This document shows, in pieces, positions 16,582-25,106 of a stretch of DNA of 64,000 nucleotides (position 1 is its first letter; every line of letters begins with the position of its first letter). The position numbers were made by a program, and so were the translations under genes. Origin of the DNA: Granulicella cerasi (GTDB lineage Bacteria; Acidobacteriota; Terriglobia; Terriglobales; Acidobacteriaceae); the NCBI RefSeq assembly GCF_025685575.1, contig NZ_JAGSYD010000002.1, positions 744,001 through 808,000 of the forward strand, read 5' to 3'. The notes beneath the pieces are model-generated. The model was not told the origin of the DNA, made no database searches, and saw only the letters and a list, made by a program, of their open reading frames with translations.

Positions 16582-19500
16582 ATGGAGCCTTTCGAGCAGC
16601 CGCAACAACCTGATGCAACACCGTCTGCGGAGTCCTCGGAAACCGTCGAACCGCGCCTGCTAACGCGTCGCGGAGCCGTCGAAGAAGACGCGCCCGAACG
16701 CCCGTCACTGCGCGAGCAAGCCGAAGCCAAAGCTGCGGCCGCAAGCGCCGCTGCGCGCGATGCCGTCTCGCGCTGGAAGGCCCGCCAGGAGAGCACACCG
16801 ACGCGCCCCTCGCCGCCTTCTCAAAAGCCCCGCCGCTGGGGCAGAATCGCCGCCTTCAGCGCCGCCGGCGTGCTTCTCTTCTGCGGCGTAGCGACCGGTG
16901 GATTCATCCTCTCTTCGCGGCACGATCTCCGCGCCAGCATCGCGCAACTTGACGGCACAGCTCACGCCGCAGGACTCAAGCAGGCCGTCACCATCACGCA
17001 TGATGCGCAGGGCGTGCCGAGCATCACCGCGCAATCGATCGATGATCTGCTCGAAGCGCAAGGGTACGTCACCGCGCAAGAACGTCTGTGGCAGATGGAT
17101 ATGCTGCGTCGCCACGCTGCCGGTGAACTCGCCGAAGTGCTCGGCTCGTCCATGCTCGACCATGATCGGCAGCAGCGCATCCTGCAACTGCGTGCCACCG
17201 CCGACAATGCTGTGGCGGCAATGTCCGACGACGAACGCCATCAGCTTGAGACATACGCGCGCGGGGTGAACGCTTACATCGACAGCCACGTGAACGCGCT
17301 GCCAGTCGAGTTCAGCGTGCTGCATTACCTGCCCACGCGATGGACGCCGCGCGACTCCGTGCTCGTGATGCTTGCCATGTGGCAGGACCTTTCAACGAGC
17401 TTCCCGACGAAGCTCGATCGCGAAGCGCTCGCACAGCATCTTCCGGCAGATCTCGCCAGCGATCTTTACCCTACCTCTACCTTCCGCGACCGCATTCCAT
17501 CCGATCCACGCAAGGACCTCTCGACACCCGTCGAGTCCATCGAGCAGATTCCGCTCGACTCCACGCAGTCGAAGCTCGCTACCCCGGCAGACCTGCTCGA
17601 CCGCGAGCAGATGCTCGCGCCCACGAGCTGCAGCGATTGCCGCGCGGGCTCAAACAACTGGGCTGTCTCCGCAGCGCGTTCCGCTTCGGGCTCGCCCATC
17701 GTGTCGAACGACATGCATCTTGGCCTCAGCCTGCCGAACCTGTGGTTTGAAACGCAGCTCCATGCGCCGGGCATTGCGCTTGCAGGCTTCTCGCTGCCGG
17801 GCATGCCACTGATCATGGTGGGCCGCAACGCGCACGTCGCGTGGGGTTTCACGAACCTCGGCGGCGATGTGCAGGACGTCTACATCGAGCACACACGCGG
17901 CACCGGCGCACAGACTGAGTACCAGCGAGCCGACGGCTCCTGGACCGCCGTCGCGCACCATCCTGAGATCATCCACGTGCGCGCACGACGCGACGTGCAC
18001 CTCGACGTACAGACCACCGAACATCCGCTCGGCGCAAAGACCATCGCCGCGCCGATCATCTCGCCACTCTTCCCCAGCGAGCACCGCTCGCTGTCGCTCG
18101 CGTGGATCCTCTACGCGAGCGACGCTCTGCATCTGCCGTCGTTGAGCGTCGCGCAAGCCAGCTCGGGCGTTCAGCTCGCACAGGCCTTCCGCAACTTCGG
18201 TGGACCGTCGCTCAATCTGGTGTGGGCCGACGACCAGAAGCACATCGGCTATCACGCGATCGGCATGATCCCAGTGCGCGGTTCGATGGACCGCCGTCCG
18301 CGCTCGCTGCCGACACTCGACCTCGGCCAGCCGACGCCTGAGCAGACCACCGAGCCCGTGCCGGACAACGAGCCCGACACGCAGGCCACCATGCGCGAGA
18401 TGAACTTCGGCGCGCCGCATCTCCTGCTCTCGGCATGGGAGCCGCAGCGCCGTCGCCGCGTCGTTCGTCGCGAGCCGGCAAAGCCTCAGCGTGTCGCGCC
18501 TGTACGTGGTCGCCACCGCGCGCTGCCTCCGCAGATCAAGCAACCGCGCCCCGTTGCGAAGCCCGAGCCGCCAGTCGAGAAACCCATCGCGCCGATGAAG
18601 CCTGTGATCGACTACGTTGTGGGCGCAGCCATCGCCAACACACCCGTGGATGCGCTCGACCGCAGCGCAGCGTGGGCGGGCGTCGTTCCCTTCGACGAGC
18701 TACCCTCCATCGTCGACCCGGCCAACGGCGTCATCGCCACAGCGAACGCGCGCATCACTCCTGACGACTATCCCTACACGCTCTCCAACGAGTGGGTGGA
18801 TGCCTATCGCGCCGAGCGCATCTATCGCCGCCTGGAAAGGCGCGATGGCCTGACGCCCGCCGACATGCTCGCGCTGCAAACCGATGCTTACTCGGCTTAC
18901 GATCACTTCCTCGCGCAACGCGTGGCCTACGCCATCGACCACGCGCACAACGTGAAGGGTGACACCAAGCGCTTGCAGGCCGCTGCCGATCTGCTGCGCA
19001 GCTTTGACGGCCGCATGACGACCGACTCCAGCGCCGCCGCCATCGTCGATGCGATCAAGCCCGCTCTGCGCGCCGCGTTGCTGAACGCAGCCATCAGCAA
19101 ACACGACCACTTGAAGCCGAACGACAAGAAGGTCGAAGAGCTCGCCTCGCTCTATCACTGGACAGCTTCGAACTCTGCGATGGAGAAGCTTGTGCTGCTG
19201 CAGCCTGCGCGCTGGCTTCCTGAAGGCATCACGACGTGGAACGATCTGCTCGCCACGGTGACGCTCGATGCGCTACACGGCGCGCCGCATGATCTTGCGC
19301 GATGGAAGTACGCCGACGTCCACAAGCAGGACATCGCACACCCGATCTTCGGCACGCATCGACGCTACTTCGGCTTCCTGCTCGGCACGCCTGTGGGCCT
19401 CGGCCCGCAGGCCGTGGATGGCGACAGCACCACCGTGAACGCATCGGCGAAGAAGTTCGGCGCAAGCGAACGCTTCACCGCGGACCTTTCGTCGGCGGAC

Positions 19501-19653
19501 AGCAACACGGCCAACCTGCCGTCCGGCCAGTCCGGCAACCTTGCCAGCCCTCACGCCCTGGACCAGTCAAAGGCGTATCACGAAGGCACAACCTTTGCGT
19601 TGCCGCTTGAAAACGTCGAAGTCCAACACACGCTGAAGCTGCTGCCGCAGTAA
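16582..19653 (+). CDS. Penicillin acylase family N-terminal-nucleophile hydrolase
   Basis: A large protein of 1023 residues. It has an Ala/Glu-rich cytoplasmic head of about 85 residues, one membrane anchor near residues 90-113 (IAAFSAAGVLLFCGVATGGF), then the alpha chain and, at GSNNWAV, the catalytic Ser357 that becomes the N-terminus of the beta chain after self-cleavage. MPLIMVGRNAHVAWGFTN is the expected oxyanion segment. A Pro/Arg/Lys-rich insert at about residues 619-676 (EPQRRRRVVRREPAKPQ and onward) splits the beta chain and is unusual. Related enzymes cut acyl-amides such as penicillins or quorum-sensing lactones. AAGG precedes the ATG at 16582. Confidence 0.88.
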   Translation: MEPFEQPQQPDATPSAESSETVEPRLLTRRGAVEEDAPERPSLREQAEAKAAAASAAARDAVSRWKARQESTPTRPSPPSQKPRRWGRIAAFSAAGVLLFCGVATGGFILSSRHDLRASIAQLDGTAHAAGLKQAVTITHDAQGVPSITAQSIDDLLEAQGYVTAQERLWQMDMLRRHAAGELAEVLGSSMLDHDRQQRILQLRATADNAVAAMSDDERHQLETYARGVNAYIDSHVNALPVEFSVLHYLPTRWTPRDSVLVMLAMWQDLSTSFPTKLDREALAQHLPADLASDLYPTSTFRDRIPSDPRKDLSTPVESIEQIPLDSTQSKLATPADLLDREQMLAPTSCSDCRAGSNNWAVSAARSASGSPIVSNDMHLGLSLPNLWFETQLHAPGIALAGFSLPGMPLIMVGRNAHVAWGFTNLGGDVQDVYIEHTRGTGAQTEYQRADGSWTAVAHHPEIIHVRARRDVHLDVQTTEHPLGAKTIAAPIISPLFPSEHRSLSLAWILYASDALHLPSLSVAQASSGVQLAQAFRNFGGPSLNLVWADDQKHIGYHAIGMIPVRGSMDRRPRSLPTLDLGQPTPEQTTEPVPDNEPDTQATMREMNFGAPHLLLSAWEPQRRRRVVRREPAKPQRVAPVRGRHRALPPQIKQPRPVAKPEPPVEKPIAPMKPVIDYVVGAAIANTPVDALDRSAAWAGVVPFDELPSIVDPANGVIATANARITPDDYPYTLSNEWVDAYRAERIYRRLERRDGLTPADMLALQTDAYSAYDHFLAQRVAYAIDHAHNVKGDTKRLQAAADLLRSFDGRMTTDSSAAAIVDAIKPALRAALLNAAISKHDHLKPNDKKVEELASLYHWTASNSAMEKLVLLQPARWLPEGITTWNDLLATVTLDALHGAPHDLARWKYADVHKQDIAHPIFGTHRRYFGFLLGTPVGLGPQAVDGDSTTVNASAKKFGASERFTADLSSADSNTANLPSGQSGNLASPHALDQSKAYHEGTTFALPLENVEVQHTLKLLPQ

Positions 19654-19662
19654 GCTCAAAGC

Positions 19663-20208
19663 ATGAGTGCCGTTGTCGAATCTGTGTCGATCAGTCCGAA
19701 GCATGGCTTCAGCAAAGAGCCGCAGCTGTCGATCCTGCTCATCGAGGGCGAAGGCGTGGAAGGCGACGCTCACCGCGGACGTACCGTGCAGCACCTCTAC
19801 CTGAAGCGCAAAGACCCGACGACGTACAACCACTCACAGGTGCACCTCTTCGCCGGCGAAGCGCTCGATGATCTGCGCGCACTCGGCTTCGAGATCCCCA
19901 ACGGTGGCCTCGGAGAAAACGTGCTCACGCGTGGCGTCGATCTGCTCAGCCTGCCCGAGGGCACGCGGCTCTATCTCGGCAACGAAGCGATCGTGCAGCT
20001 CACCGGGCTGCGCACCCCCTGCTCACAGATCGACGGCTTCCGCAACGGCCTGCAACAACATCTCTGGGGAGAACGCGGCGACGACGGCAAGAGATCGCGG
20101 CGCGCTGGTGTGATGAGCATCGTGCTCACCGGCGGACACGTCTACCCGCATGACGAAATCCGCGTTGAACTCCCCGCTGAACCACATCTGCCGTTGCGTC
20201 CCGTCTAG
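19663..20208 (+). CDS. MOSC-domain protein
   Basis: A 181-residue MOSC protein. The region GLGENVLTRGVDLLSLPEGT followed by LYLGNEAIVQLTGLRTPC matches the molybdenum-cofactor sulfurase C-terminal fold found in YiiM-like proteins. These proteins bind Moco or handle sulfur, often for detoxification of N-hydroxylated compounds. ATG at 19663, 9 bases after the acylase stop; it is transcribed with its neighbours. The substrate is unknown. Confidence 0.85.
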   Translation: MSAVVESVSISPKHGFSKEPQLSILLIEGEGVEGDAHRGRTVQHLYLKRKDPTTYNHSQVHLFAGEALDDLRALGFEIPNGGLGENVLTRGVDLLSLPEGTRLYLGNEAIVQLTGLRTPCSQIDGFRNGLQQHLWGERGDDGKRSRRAGVMSIVLTGGHVYPHDEIRVELPAEPHLPLRPV

Positions 20209-20219
20209 GCTCAGGCACA

Positions 20220-21941
20220 ATGGACGCAATGCCTTCCGCGCCCCATTCCAAGCAGCCGACAATTCGCTGGGCCATGCTCTGCGTGCTGCTCGCGTTGATC
20301 GCCTCGCTGCCGTTGCTCCGCGCAGGCGCGGCCTGCGGACACGACATCCTCTTCCACATGGGGAGTTGGCTCGACGCCGCGCAGCAGCTGCGGCACGGCA
20401 CGCTCTACCCTGCATGGGACTTCAACGCCGCGTGGAACGCGGGCGAGCCGCGCTTCACCTTCTATCCACCGCTCTCGTGGATGCTCGGCGGGTTGCTCAC
20501 ACTACTGCTCCCCTTCCGCATCGTTCCAGCGACGTACACGGTGCTCGTTCTCTCCAGCGCTGCGTTGTCCCTCTTCTTCGTAGCTCGCCGATATGCGGAA
20601 CCACACACCGCATTCCTGGCATCGGCTCTCTACGTTGCGAACCCCTATCTGCTCTTCACGGCGTGGGAGCGCACAGCCTTCGCAGAGTTGCTCGCCGCCG
20701 CTTGGATGCCATGGCTCATCGCCGCCGCGCTGGAAGATCAGCCGCGCATCGCATCGCTTGCGTGGCCGCTCGCACTGCTCTGGCTCACCAATGTGCCCGC
20801 AGGCATCATGGGCTGCTATGTCCTCGCACTCCTCGGAGTGTTGCGCATCTTCCGCGCGAAACGTACCGAACTCACGCGCATCCTGGGTCGCTTCGTAGCA
20901 GCGTTCGCATTGGGCGTGAGCCTCGCAGCAATCTATCTCGTGCCTGCCATCTACGAGCGCGCTTTCGTGCAAGTGGACTCCGCCTTCGCGCCCGGCCTCA
21001 GCGTCGCAGCCAACTTCCTCTTCGCGCACACGGCCGACGCGGCGCACGATTTCGTGGACGCCCAGGTAAGCCGCATCACGCTGGCACTCCTCGCAGCTTC
21101 GGCCGTGCTGCTATTTATCGCATGGCGGCAGAAACGCAGCTTACCCTCGCCTCTACTCCGCGCTGCGGCGATATTCACCGCTGTGATCGCGCTAGCACAA
21201 CTGCCGCTGTCGCTCATCCTCTGGCAACACCTTCCCGCGCTTCACGTGTTGCAATTTCCGTGGCGCTTCATGACCGTGCTCGCGCCCTTCGCGTGTCTTG
21301 CAGCGTTGCCGCTCTGCAGCCGTCTACCGCAGCGAGCCGCCATCCCCTGCGCCGCGATCATCGTCCTCGCGCTGAGCCTCCCGCTCTCGCAGCGCTACCT
21401 CCACGCATGCCCACGCGGCGACCAACCTGCCGACATTGCTGCCCGCTTCGACACCTCCCACGGCGTCCCCTCCACCGACGAGTACACCCCGAACAACGCC
21501 GACAATGACTTCCTCCGCTTCGACGATCCGCCCTATTGGCTCGCCGACAGCCCTGGCGAATTCGCGCCCGACACCACGCCGAACCCCAACGCCACTGCAC
21601 CCGATACCGACTTCGGTGACCCCGACCCCGCGCATACCCTCTCCGGCTCTACGCCCGAGCAGATCCAGCTCGCACTGCAACGCCCGCGCATCCTCGTGAT
21701 GAACCGCCGCGCCTATCCGGACTGGCGCGTCACGGTGAACGATGTACCCGCGCAGCTCCTCAGGCGCGACGACGGCTTGATCGCTCTCGCCCTGCCCGCA
21801 GGCATCTCCAAGATCAATCTCAGATGGCATATCGGCCTCGACCACTGGCTGGGAATCGCTCTCTCTCTCCTGGCCTTGGCGGTTTTCGCGCGCCTCCACA
21901 CCGATTCCCGTAAAATCGAATCTGACAACCATGCCCGTTGA
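20220..21941 (+). CDS. Large polytopic membrane protein (PTPS-related / YfhO-like)
   Basis: A 573-residue protein with about ten transmembrane helices. It resembles the membrane proteins annotated as 6-pyruvoyl-tetrahydropterin-synthase-related, which have a GT-C glycosyltransferase-like topology: early GHDILFHMGSWLDAAQ (an acidic loop), FYPPLSW, and AFAELLAAAWMPWL. A C-terminal periplasmic beta domain contains the MNRRAYPDWRVTVN motif common to YfhO-type proteins, followed by one last helix. An acid-rich and proline-rich loop lies at about residues 430-480. It may transfer sugars from lipid carriers; this is not proven. Its 3' end overlaps ispA by 11 bases. Confidence 0.75.
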   Translation: MDAMPSAPHSKQPTIRWAMLCVLLALIASLPLLRAGAACGHDILFHMGSWLDAAQQLRHGTLYPAWDFNAAWNAGEPRFTFYPPLSWMLGGLLTLLLPFRIVPATYTVLVLSSAALSLFFVARRYAEPHTAFLASALYVANPYLLFTAWERTAFAELLAAAWMPWLIAAALEDQPRIASLAWPLALLWLTNVPAGIMGCYVLALLGVLRIFRAKRTELTRILGRFVAAFALGVSLAAIYLVPAIYERAFVQVDSAFAPGLSVAANFLFAHTADAAHDFVDAQVSRITLALLAASAVLLFIAWRQKRSLPSPLLRAAAIFTAVIALAQLPLSLILWQHLPALHVLQFPWRFMTVLAPFACLAALPLCSRLPQRAAIPCAAIIVLALSLPLSQRYLHACPRGDQPADIAARFDTSHGVPSTDEYTPNNADNDFLRFDDPPYWLADSPGEFAPDTTPNPNATAPDTDFGDPDPAHTLSGSTPEQIQLALQRPRILVMNRRAYPDWRVTVNDVPAQLLRRDDGLIALALPAGISKINLRWHIGLDHWLGIALSLLALAVFARLHTDSRKIESDNHAR

Positions 21942-22884
21942 TGTTCAAACCCTTCTGAAGTCCGGCGTCGTCCTCGCGGACGAGGCCCTCGAGCGCTTGC
22001 TCCCAGCAGCGACCACCGCGCCCCACTCGATCCACCGCGCCATGCGCCACTCCACCTTCGCCGGTGGCAAGCGCCTGCGCCCCGTGCTCGCCATGGAAGC
22101 CGCGCGCGCCGTTGCAGGCACGCTGCCCGACGCCGCTGTCGAACTCGGCGCCGCCATCGAGATGGTGCATACCTACTCGCTGATCCACGACGATCTGCCC
22201 GCGCTCGACAACGATGACCTGCGCCGCGGCAAGCCCACCTGCCACGTCGTATACGGCGAAGCTATCGCGATCCTTGCCGGTGATGCTCTGCAGACGCTCG
22301 CCTTCCAGACGCTTGCGCAGCTCAAGGTACGCCCCGCCGCCATCGTCGAAATCATCAAGGAGTTCAGCTTCGCCATCGGCACCGGCGTCGGCCCCGAAAC
22401 CGGCATTCCCTACGGCATGATCGGTGGCCAGGTCGAAGACATCGAAGGCGAAGGCCAGCAGCCCACCGCCGCAGGCGTGGAACGCATCCACCGCTCCAAG
22501 ACGGGCGCGCTCATTACGACGAGCATCGTCTGTGGTGGCATCCTCGGCCTCGACGCAAAGCTCGCCGCTGAAGGCAAGTCGCTGGACCACACGCACGCCG
22601 ACCTCATCGCCGCGCTGCGCACCTTCGGCGAAAAGGCAGGCCTCGCCTTCCAGATCGTCGACGACGTGCTTGACATGACCCAGACCTCTGAAGAGCTTGG
22701 CAAGACCGCTGGCAAGGACACCGCCACCGAGAAGTCCACGTGGCCCGCGATCTACGGTATCGAGCAGTCGCAGAAAGACGCTGCGGCCCTCATCGCCGAT
22801 GCCTTTGCCGCGCTTGCGCCCTTCGGCGAAGCCGCTGAACCGCTCAAGGCCGTTGCCAACTACCTCGTCGACCGCAAGCACTAA
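21931..22884 (+). CDS. ispA: Polyprenyl (farnesyl/geranylgeranyl) diphosphate synthase
   Basis: A 317-residue trans-prenyltransferase. The first Asp-rich motif LIHDDLPALDNDD (residues 84-96) and the second FQIVDDVLD (about 241-249) are intact, as is GGKRLRPVL. The two residues between the DD pair of the first motif and the bulky residues before it are typical of short-chain (C15-C20) synthases, so farnesyl diphosphate is the likely product, feeding UppS. The ATG at 21931 lies inside the end of the preceding membrane protein gene (11-base overlap), indicating coupling. Confidence 0.92.
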   Translation: MPVDVQTLLKSGVVLADEALERLLPAATTAPHSIHRAMRHSTFAGGKRLRPVLAMEAARAVAGTLPDAAVELGAAIEMVHTYSLIHDDLPALDNDDLRRGKPTCHVVYGEAIAILAGDALQTLAFQTLAQLKVRPAAIVEIIKEFSFAIGTGVGPETGIPYGMIGGQVEDIEGEGQQPTAAGVERIHRSKTGALITTSIVCGGILGLDAKLAAEGKSLDHTHADLIAALRTFGEKAGLAFQIVDDVLDMTQTSEELGKTAGKDTATEKSTWPAIYGIEQSQKDAAALIADAFAALAPFGEAAEPLKAVANYLVDRKH

Positions 22885-22899
22885 ACGCACGGAGTTCCT

Positions 22900-23310
22900 A
22901 TGACCCTGAAGCCTCGTCAGATCATCCTGCTCGTTCTCGTGCTGCTCGTCGGTGCATGGAAGGTCTGGACCTTCCAGCAGTCCAAGCACGCGGCCTCCGT
23001 CGCCGCCACGCCCGTAGCTGTTGCCTCAGCGGGCGATAGCAACCCTGTGTGGACGGCGTTCGACCACGCAGCCAGCCTGCGTGACGCCAGCGCCGACCAG
23101 TTCGAGGCAGGCATCAAGGACCTCGAAACGGCGAAGGCCAGCGTGACGCCGCCTAACCTCAAGGCAAACGCCGACCTGCTCTCCGAAGTCCGCGGCTGCC
23201 AGACATGGCTTGAGTTCTATCGCTCGCACAAGAACGATCCTGCGTGGAAGGACCCGCTCGAGCATCACTTGAAGGGCTGCACGCAGCAGCACGCCGACAC
23301 CACCCTCTAA
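22900..23310 (+). CDS. Membrane-anchored protein of unknown function
   Basis: A 136-residue protein with an N-terminal signal anchor (residues 8-24, IILLVLVLLVGAWKVW) and a small mostly helical periplasmic domain with two cysteines (EVRGCQTWLEF and HLKGCTQQH) that could form a disulfide. No family is recognised. GGAG lies 5 bases before the ATG. It is placed between ispA and the MIP18-like gene, 15 bases after the ispA stop. Confidence 0.7.
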   Translation: MTLKPRQIILLVLVLLVGAWKVWTFQQSKHAASVAATPVAVASAGDSNPVWTAFDHAASLRDASADQFEAGIKDLETAKASVTPPNLKANADLLSEVRGCQTWLEFYRSHKNDPAWKDPLEHHLKGCTQQHADTTL

Positions 23311-23313
23311 GCC

Positions 23314-23616
23314 GTGACTGACGCTGACCTCCTCCAAGCTCTGCGCGACTGCTTCGACCCCGTTTCCAAGCGCAACATCGTGGAAGCGCGCCTCGTGCAG
23401 TCGCACGCGCTCGCATTCGATACCGAGGCTCCCGGCCAGGGCATCCGCGGCGTGCCTTCGCGCTATATCGCGAAGCTCAGCATCCTCTCGCCCTCCAGCG
23501 ACGACACGCTGAACGCACAGCTCGAAGCCCAGATCGCCAATCGCCTCGCAGGGCTCGAGGCGATCTCTGGCACCGAGATCAAAATGCTGCCACCGCTCTT
23601 CCCGATGCTGCGATAA
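23314..23616 (+). CDS. MIP18/DUF59-type iron-sulfur assembly domain protein
   Basis: A 100-residue protein. The start LLQALRDCFDPVSKRNIVEARLV matches the DUF59/MIP18 domain (SufT and the N-terminus of Mrp/ApbC), where the Asp-Pro pair is conserved; the later part is divergent. Such domains help load Fe-S clusters. The GTG at 23314 lies 3 bases after the upstream stop, so the two genes are coupled. IspG and IspH of the MEP pathway need Fe-S clusters, which could explain the company, but this is speculation. Confidence 0.7.
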   Translation: MTDADLLQALRDCFDPVSKRNIVEARLVQSHALAFDTEAPGQGIRGVPSRYIAKLSILSPSSDDTLNAQLEAQIANRLAGLEAISGTEIKMLPPLFPMLR

Positions 23617-23710
23617 ATCCGGGGCTCCGAACGATACCCTGACACTCCGGACCCCTGGATCTCTGGCATTCTGTCGTCTCTTCGCAGCTTTGAATGCGAG
23701 CCTTCGCTAG

Positions 23711-23738
23711 ACCCTAAACCCTACACCCTATACCCTCG
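23711..23738 (+). repeat. Four 7-bp tandem repeats of ACCCTNN type before the methyltransferase gene
   Basis: ACCCTAA, ACCCTAC, ACCCTAT and ACCCTCG follow each other without gaps and end 5 bases before the ATG at 23744. They occupy the place where a ribosome site would be expected, and no purine-rich Shine-Dalgarno is present. Confidence 0.75.
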
Positions 23739-23743
23739 CTCTT

Positions 23744-24475
23744 ATGCCGCCGCGTAAAAAGCCGATCGCCCCAGCCGTCCATCCCTTCGACCGCGCGCAT
23801 GGCACGGACACCTCCGGCCTCATCCCTGGCCCGGCGATCGCCGAAGGCACGACCCATAAAGTCGAAGACCTGACGGCCTACTACGGCATCGCGCCGTCAA
23901 TCCTCACCGGGCTCACCGACCTCTGGCTGCAGCAGCTTCACCCGCAGAGCCCCATCGAGCAGACCGTCTTCCTCGACGTCGGCGCCGGCAAAGGCCGTGC
24001 CATGATGCTCGCCTCGCAGCTTCCCTTCCGCCGCATCGAAGGCATCGAGCTCAGCCCCGCCATGTACGCGATCGCCCAGCGCAACCTCGCTATCTGGGGC
24101 GCGGACCCCACCGCCGAAGCGCTCGCGCCCATCATGCTGCACCACGCCGACGCGACTACGCACCCGCTGCCCCATGCGCCGACGCTCGCCTTCCTCTTTC
24201 ACCCGTTTGAAGCCAAGCTGCTCAACCGCTTCCTGCGGCACGTGGAGTCAGAGCAAGCCGAATCCCCGCAGCCCTTCGACCTCATCTACGCCAATGCCGA
24301 GCACGACTCGCTGCTGGACCGCGATCCCTGTTTCCGTCGCATCTGGCTCGGCCGCGTCCCCATGTCCACCGACGACCACCTCGCAGACCTGGCCGAAATA
24401 GCCCAGCAAACCGAGTACGGCTCTACCGGCGACGAACTTTGCGCCATCTATCGCTTCCATCCTCGCGGTCAGTAG
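23744..24475 (+). CDS. Class I SAM-dependent methyltransferase
   Basis: A 243-residue protein with the SAM motif FLDVGAGKGRAMMLA at about residues 76-90 and the acidic motif II GIELSPAMYAIAQRNL. HHADATTHPLP gives motif III. The fold matches small class I methyltransferases of unknown target. It has a 45-residue lead (KKPIAPAVHPFDRAHGTDTSG) common to many acidobacterial homologues. ATG start; no clear ribosome site because the ACCCT repeats precede it. It ends the plus-strand run that began with the CPBP gene. Confidence 0.85.
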   Translation: MPPRKKPIAPAVHPFDRAHGTDTSGLIPGPAIAEGTTHKVEDLTAYYGIAPSILTGLTDLWLQQLHPQSPIEQTVFLDVGAGKGRAMMLASQLPFRRIEGIELSPAMYAIAQRNLAIWGADPTAEALAPIMLHHADATTHPLPHAPTLAFLFHPFEAKLLNRFLRHVESEQAESPQPFDLIYANAEHDSLLDRDPCFRRIWLGRVPMSTDDHLADLAEIAQQTEYGSTGDELCAIYRFHPRGQ

Positions 24476-24571
24476 AAAATCTTTCGAAAATCCGGAACTT
24501 CCGCTGAACCGCCTGCGTATAGATCTTTGTTGGCTGAGTCGGCTGGAAAACGAACCGCCCTCTCGAAGCCG

Positions 24572-24596
24572 TTTATCGAACAAACGTGTCGATAAA
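24572..24596. promoter_or_regulatory. 8-bp inverted repeat, operator-like
   Basis: TTTATCGA and TCGATAAA, separated by 9 bases, form a perfect dyad in an AT-rich spot 97 bases after the methyltransferase stop. Confidence 0.35.
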
Positions 24597-24623
24597 AGTG
24601 CATCCAACGACCGTTTGCTGTAC

Positions 24624-24646
24624 TCTAGAACATAGAAGGTTCTAGA
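24624..24646. promoter_or_regulatory. 8-bp inverted repeat, operator-like
   Basis: TCTAGAAC and GTTCTAGA separated by 7 bases form a perfect dyad, about 50 bases (five helix turns) from the preceding dyad's centre. The pair could bind a repressor. Confidence 0.4.
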
Positions 24647-24838
24647 AGCAGAGCCGGAACGCCACGACGCCCAGCGTTGAAGCGCATCCAGGCCGACAGA
24701 CTCGGAACCACATCAGTGTTGCGACAGCCGGGTCATGACCCCGTCCCTGCCCTCACCGATACACATACCCTTGAAACCCCAAAACATTGGGCTTCGCGCC
24801 GGGGGACACTCGTGCGCCTGAAACTTGGAGACGGAATC

Positions 24839-24940
24839 ATGTACTTTGCTATCACCACTACCTTCGCTGCTCTTACCGTCTTCGTTCCCGCCTTCATCGG
24901 CATGCGTGACCGCTCGAACGCTGACTGGCGCTCGCTGTAA
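24839..24940 (+). CDS. 33-residue single-TM micropeptide
   Basis: A short frame encoding MYFAITTTFAALTVFVPAFI followed by GMRDRSNADWRSL. The first 20 residues are one hydrophobic helix and the tail is polar. A GGAG ribosome site lies 8 bases before the ATG. It follows a structured leader and precedes a strong terminator, so it looks like a self-contained transcription unit. Similar tiny membrane peptides regulate enzymes or act as type I toxins; there is no family evidence here. Confidence 0.45.
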   Translation: MYFAITTTFAALTVFVPAFIGMRDRSNADWRSL

Positions 24941-25037
24941 GAACCAGTAACACCTGCAACACCTGTAGCACTCACTCGTACCAAAGCTGCACAGCGCCAC
25001 GAAGAGAAACACGAAGGACGCTTCCAGTACAAAGGAG

Positions 25038-25063
25038 AAGGCCGCGATCACCTCGCGGCCTTT
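25038..25063. terminator. Intrinsic terminator after the micropeptide; also bounds tsaE
   Basis: The 10-bp stem AAGGCCGCGA / TCGCGGCCTT with loop TCACC is followed on the plus strand by TTTGTGTTG. It also lies just past the stop of the converging minus-strand tsaE gene. Confidence 0.8.
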
Positions 25064-25106
25064 GTGTTGCCTGCACGTCGATTCCGACGCAACCAGCTTG
25101 GATTTT

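Larger units (their letters stand above)
24476..24838. other. 363-bp structured non-coding region before a micropeptide gene
   Basis: No convincing gene. It holds three inverted repeats: TTTATCGA/TCGATAAA (24572-24596), TCTAGAAC/GTTCTAGA (24624-24646) and the 12-bp palindrome GGGTCATGACCC (24730-24741). CCCAA/TTGGG adds a small hairpin near 24777-24790. It could be a long leader or a small RNA; it does not match tmRNA, RNase P, SRP RNA or a riboswitch that I know. Confidence 0.5.

Noticed and set aside
24640..24838. Possible known RNA (tmRNA, RNase P RNA, SRP RNA, riboswitch)
   Set aside because: None of the conserved core sequences of these RNAs is visible; kept only as an unnamed structured region.
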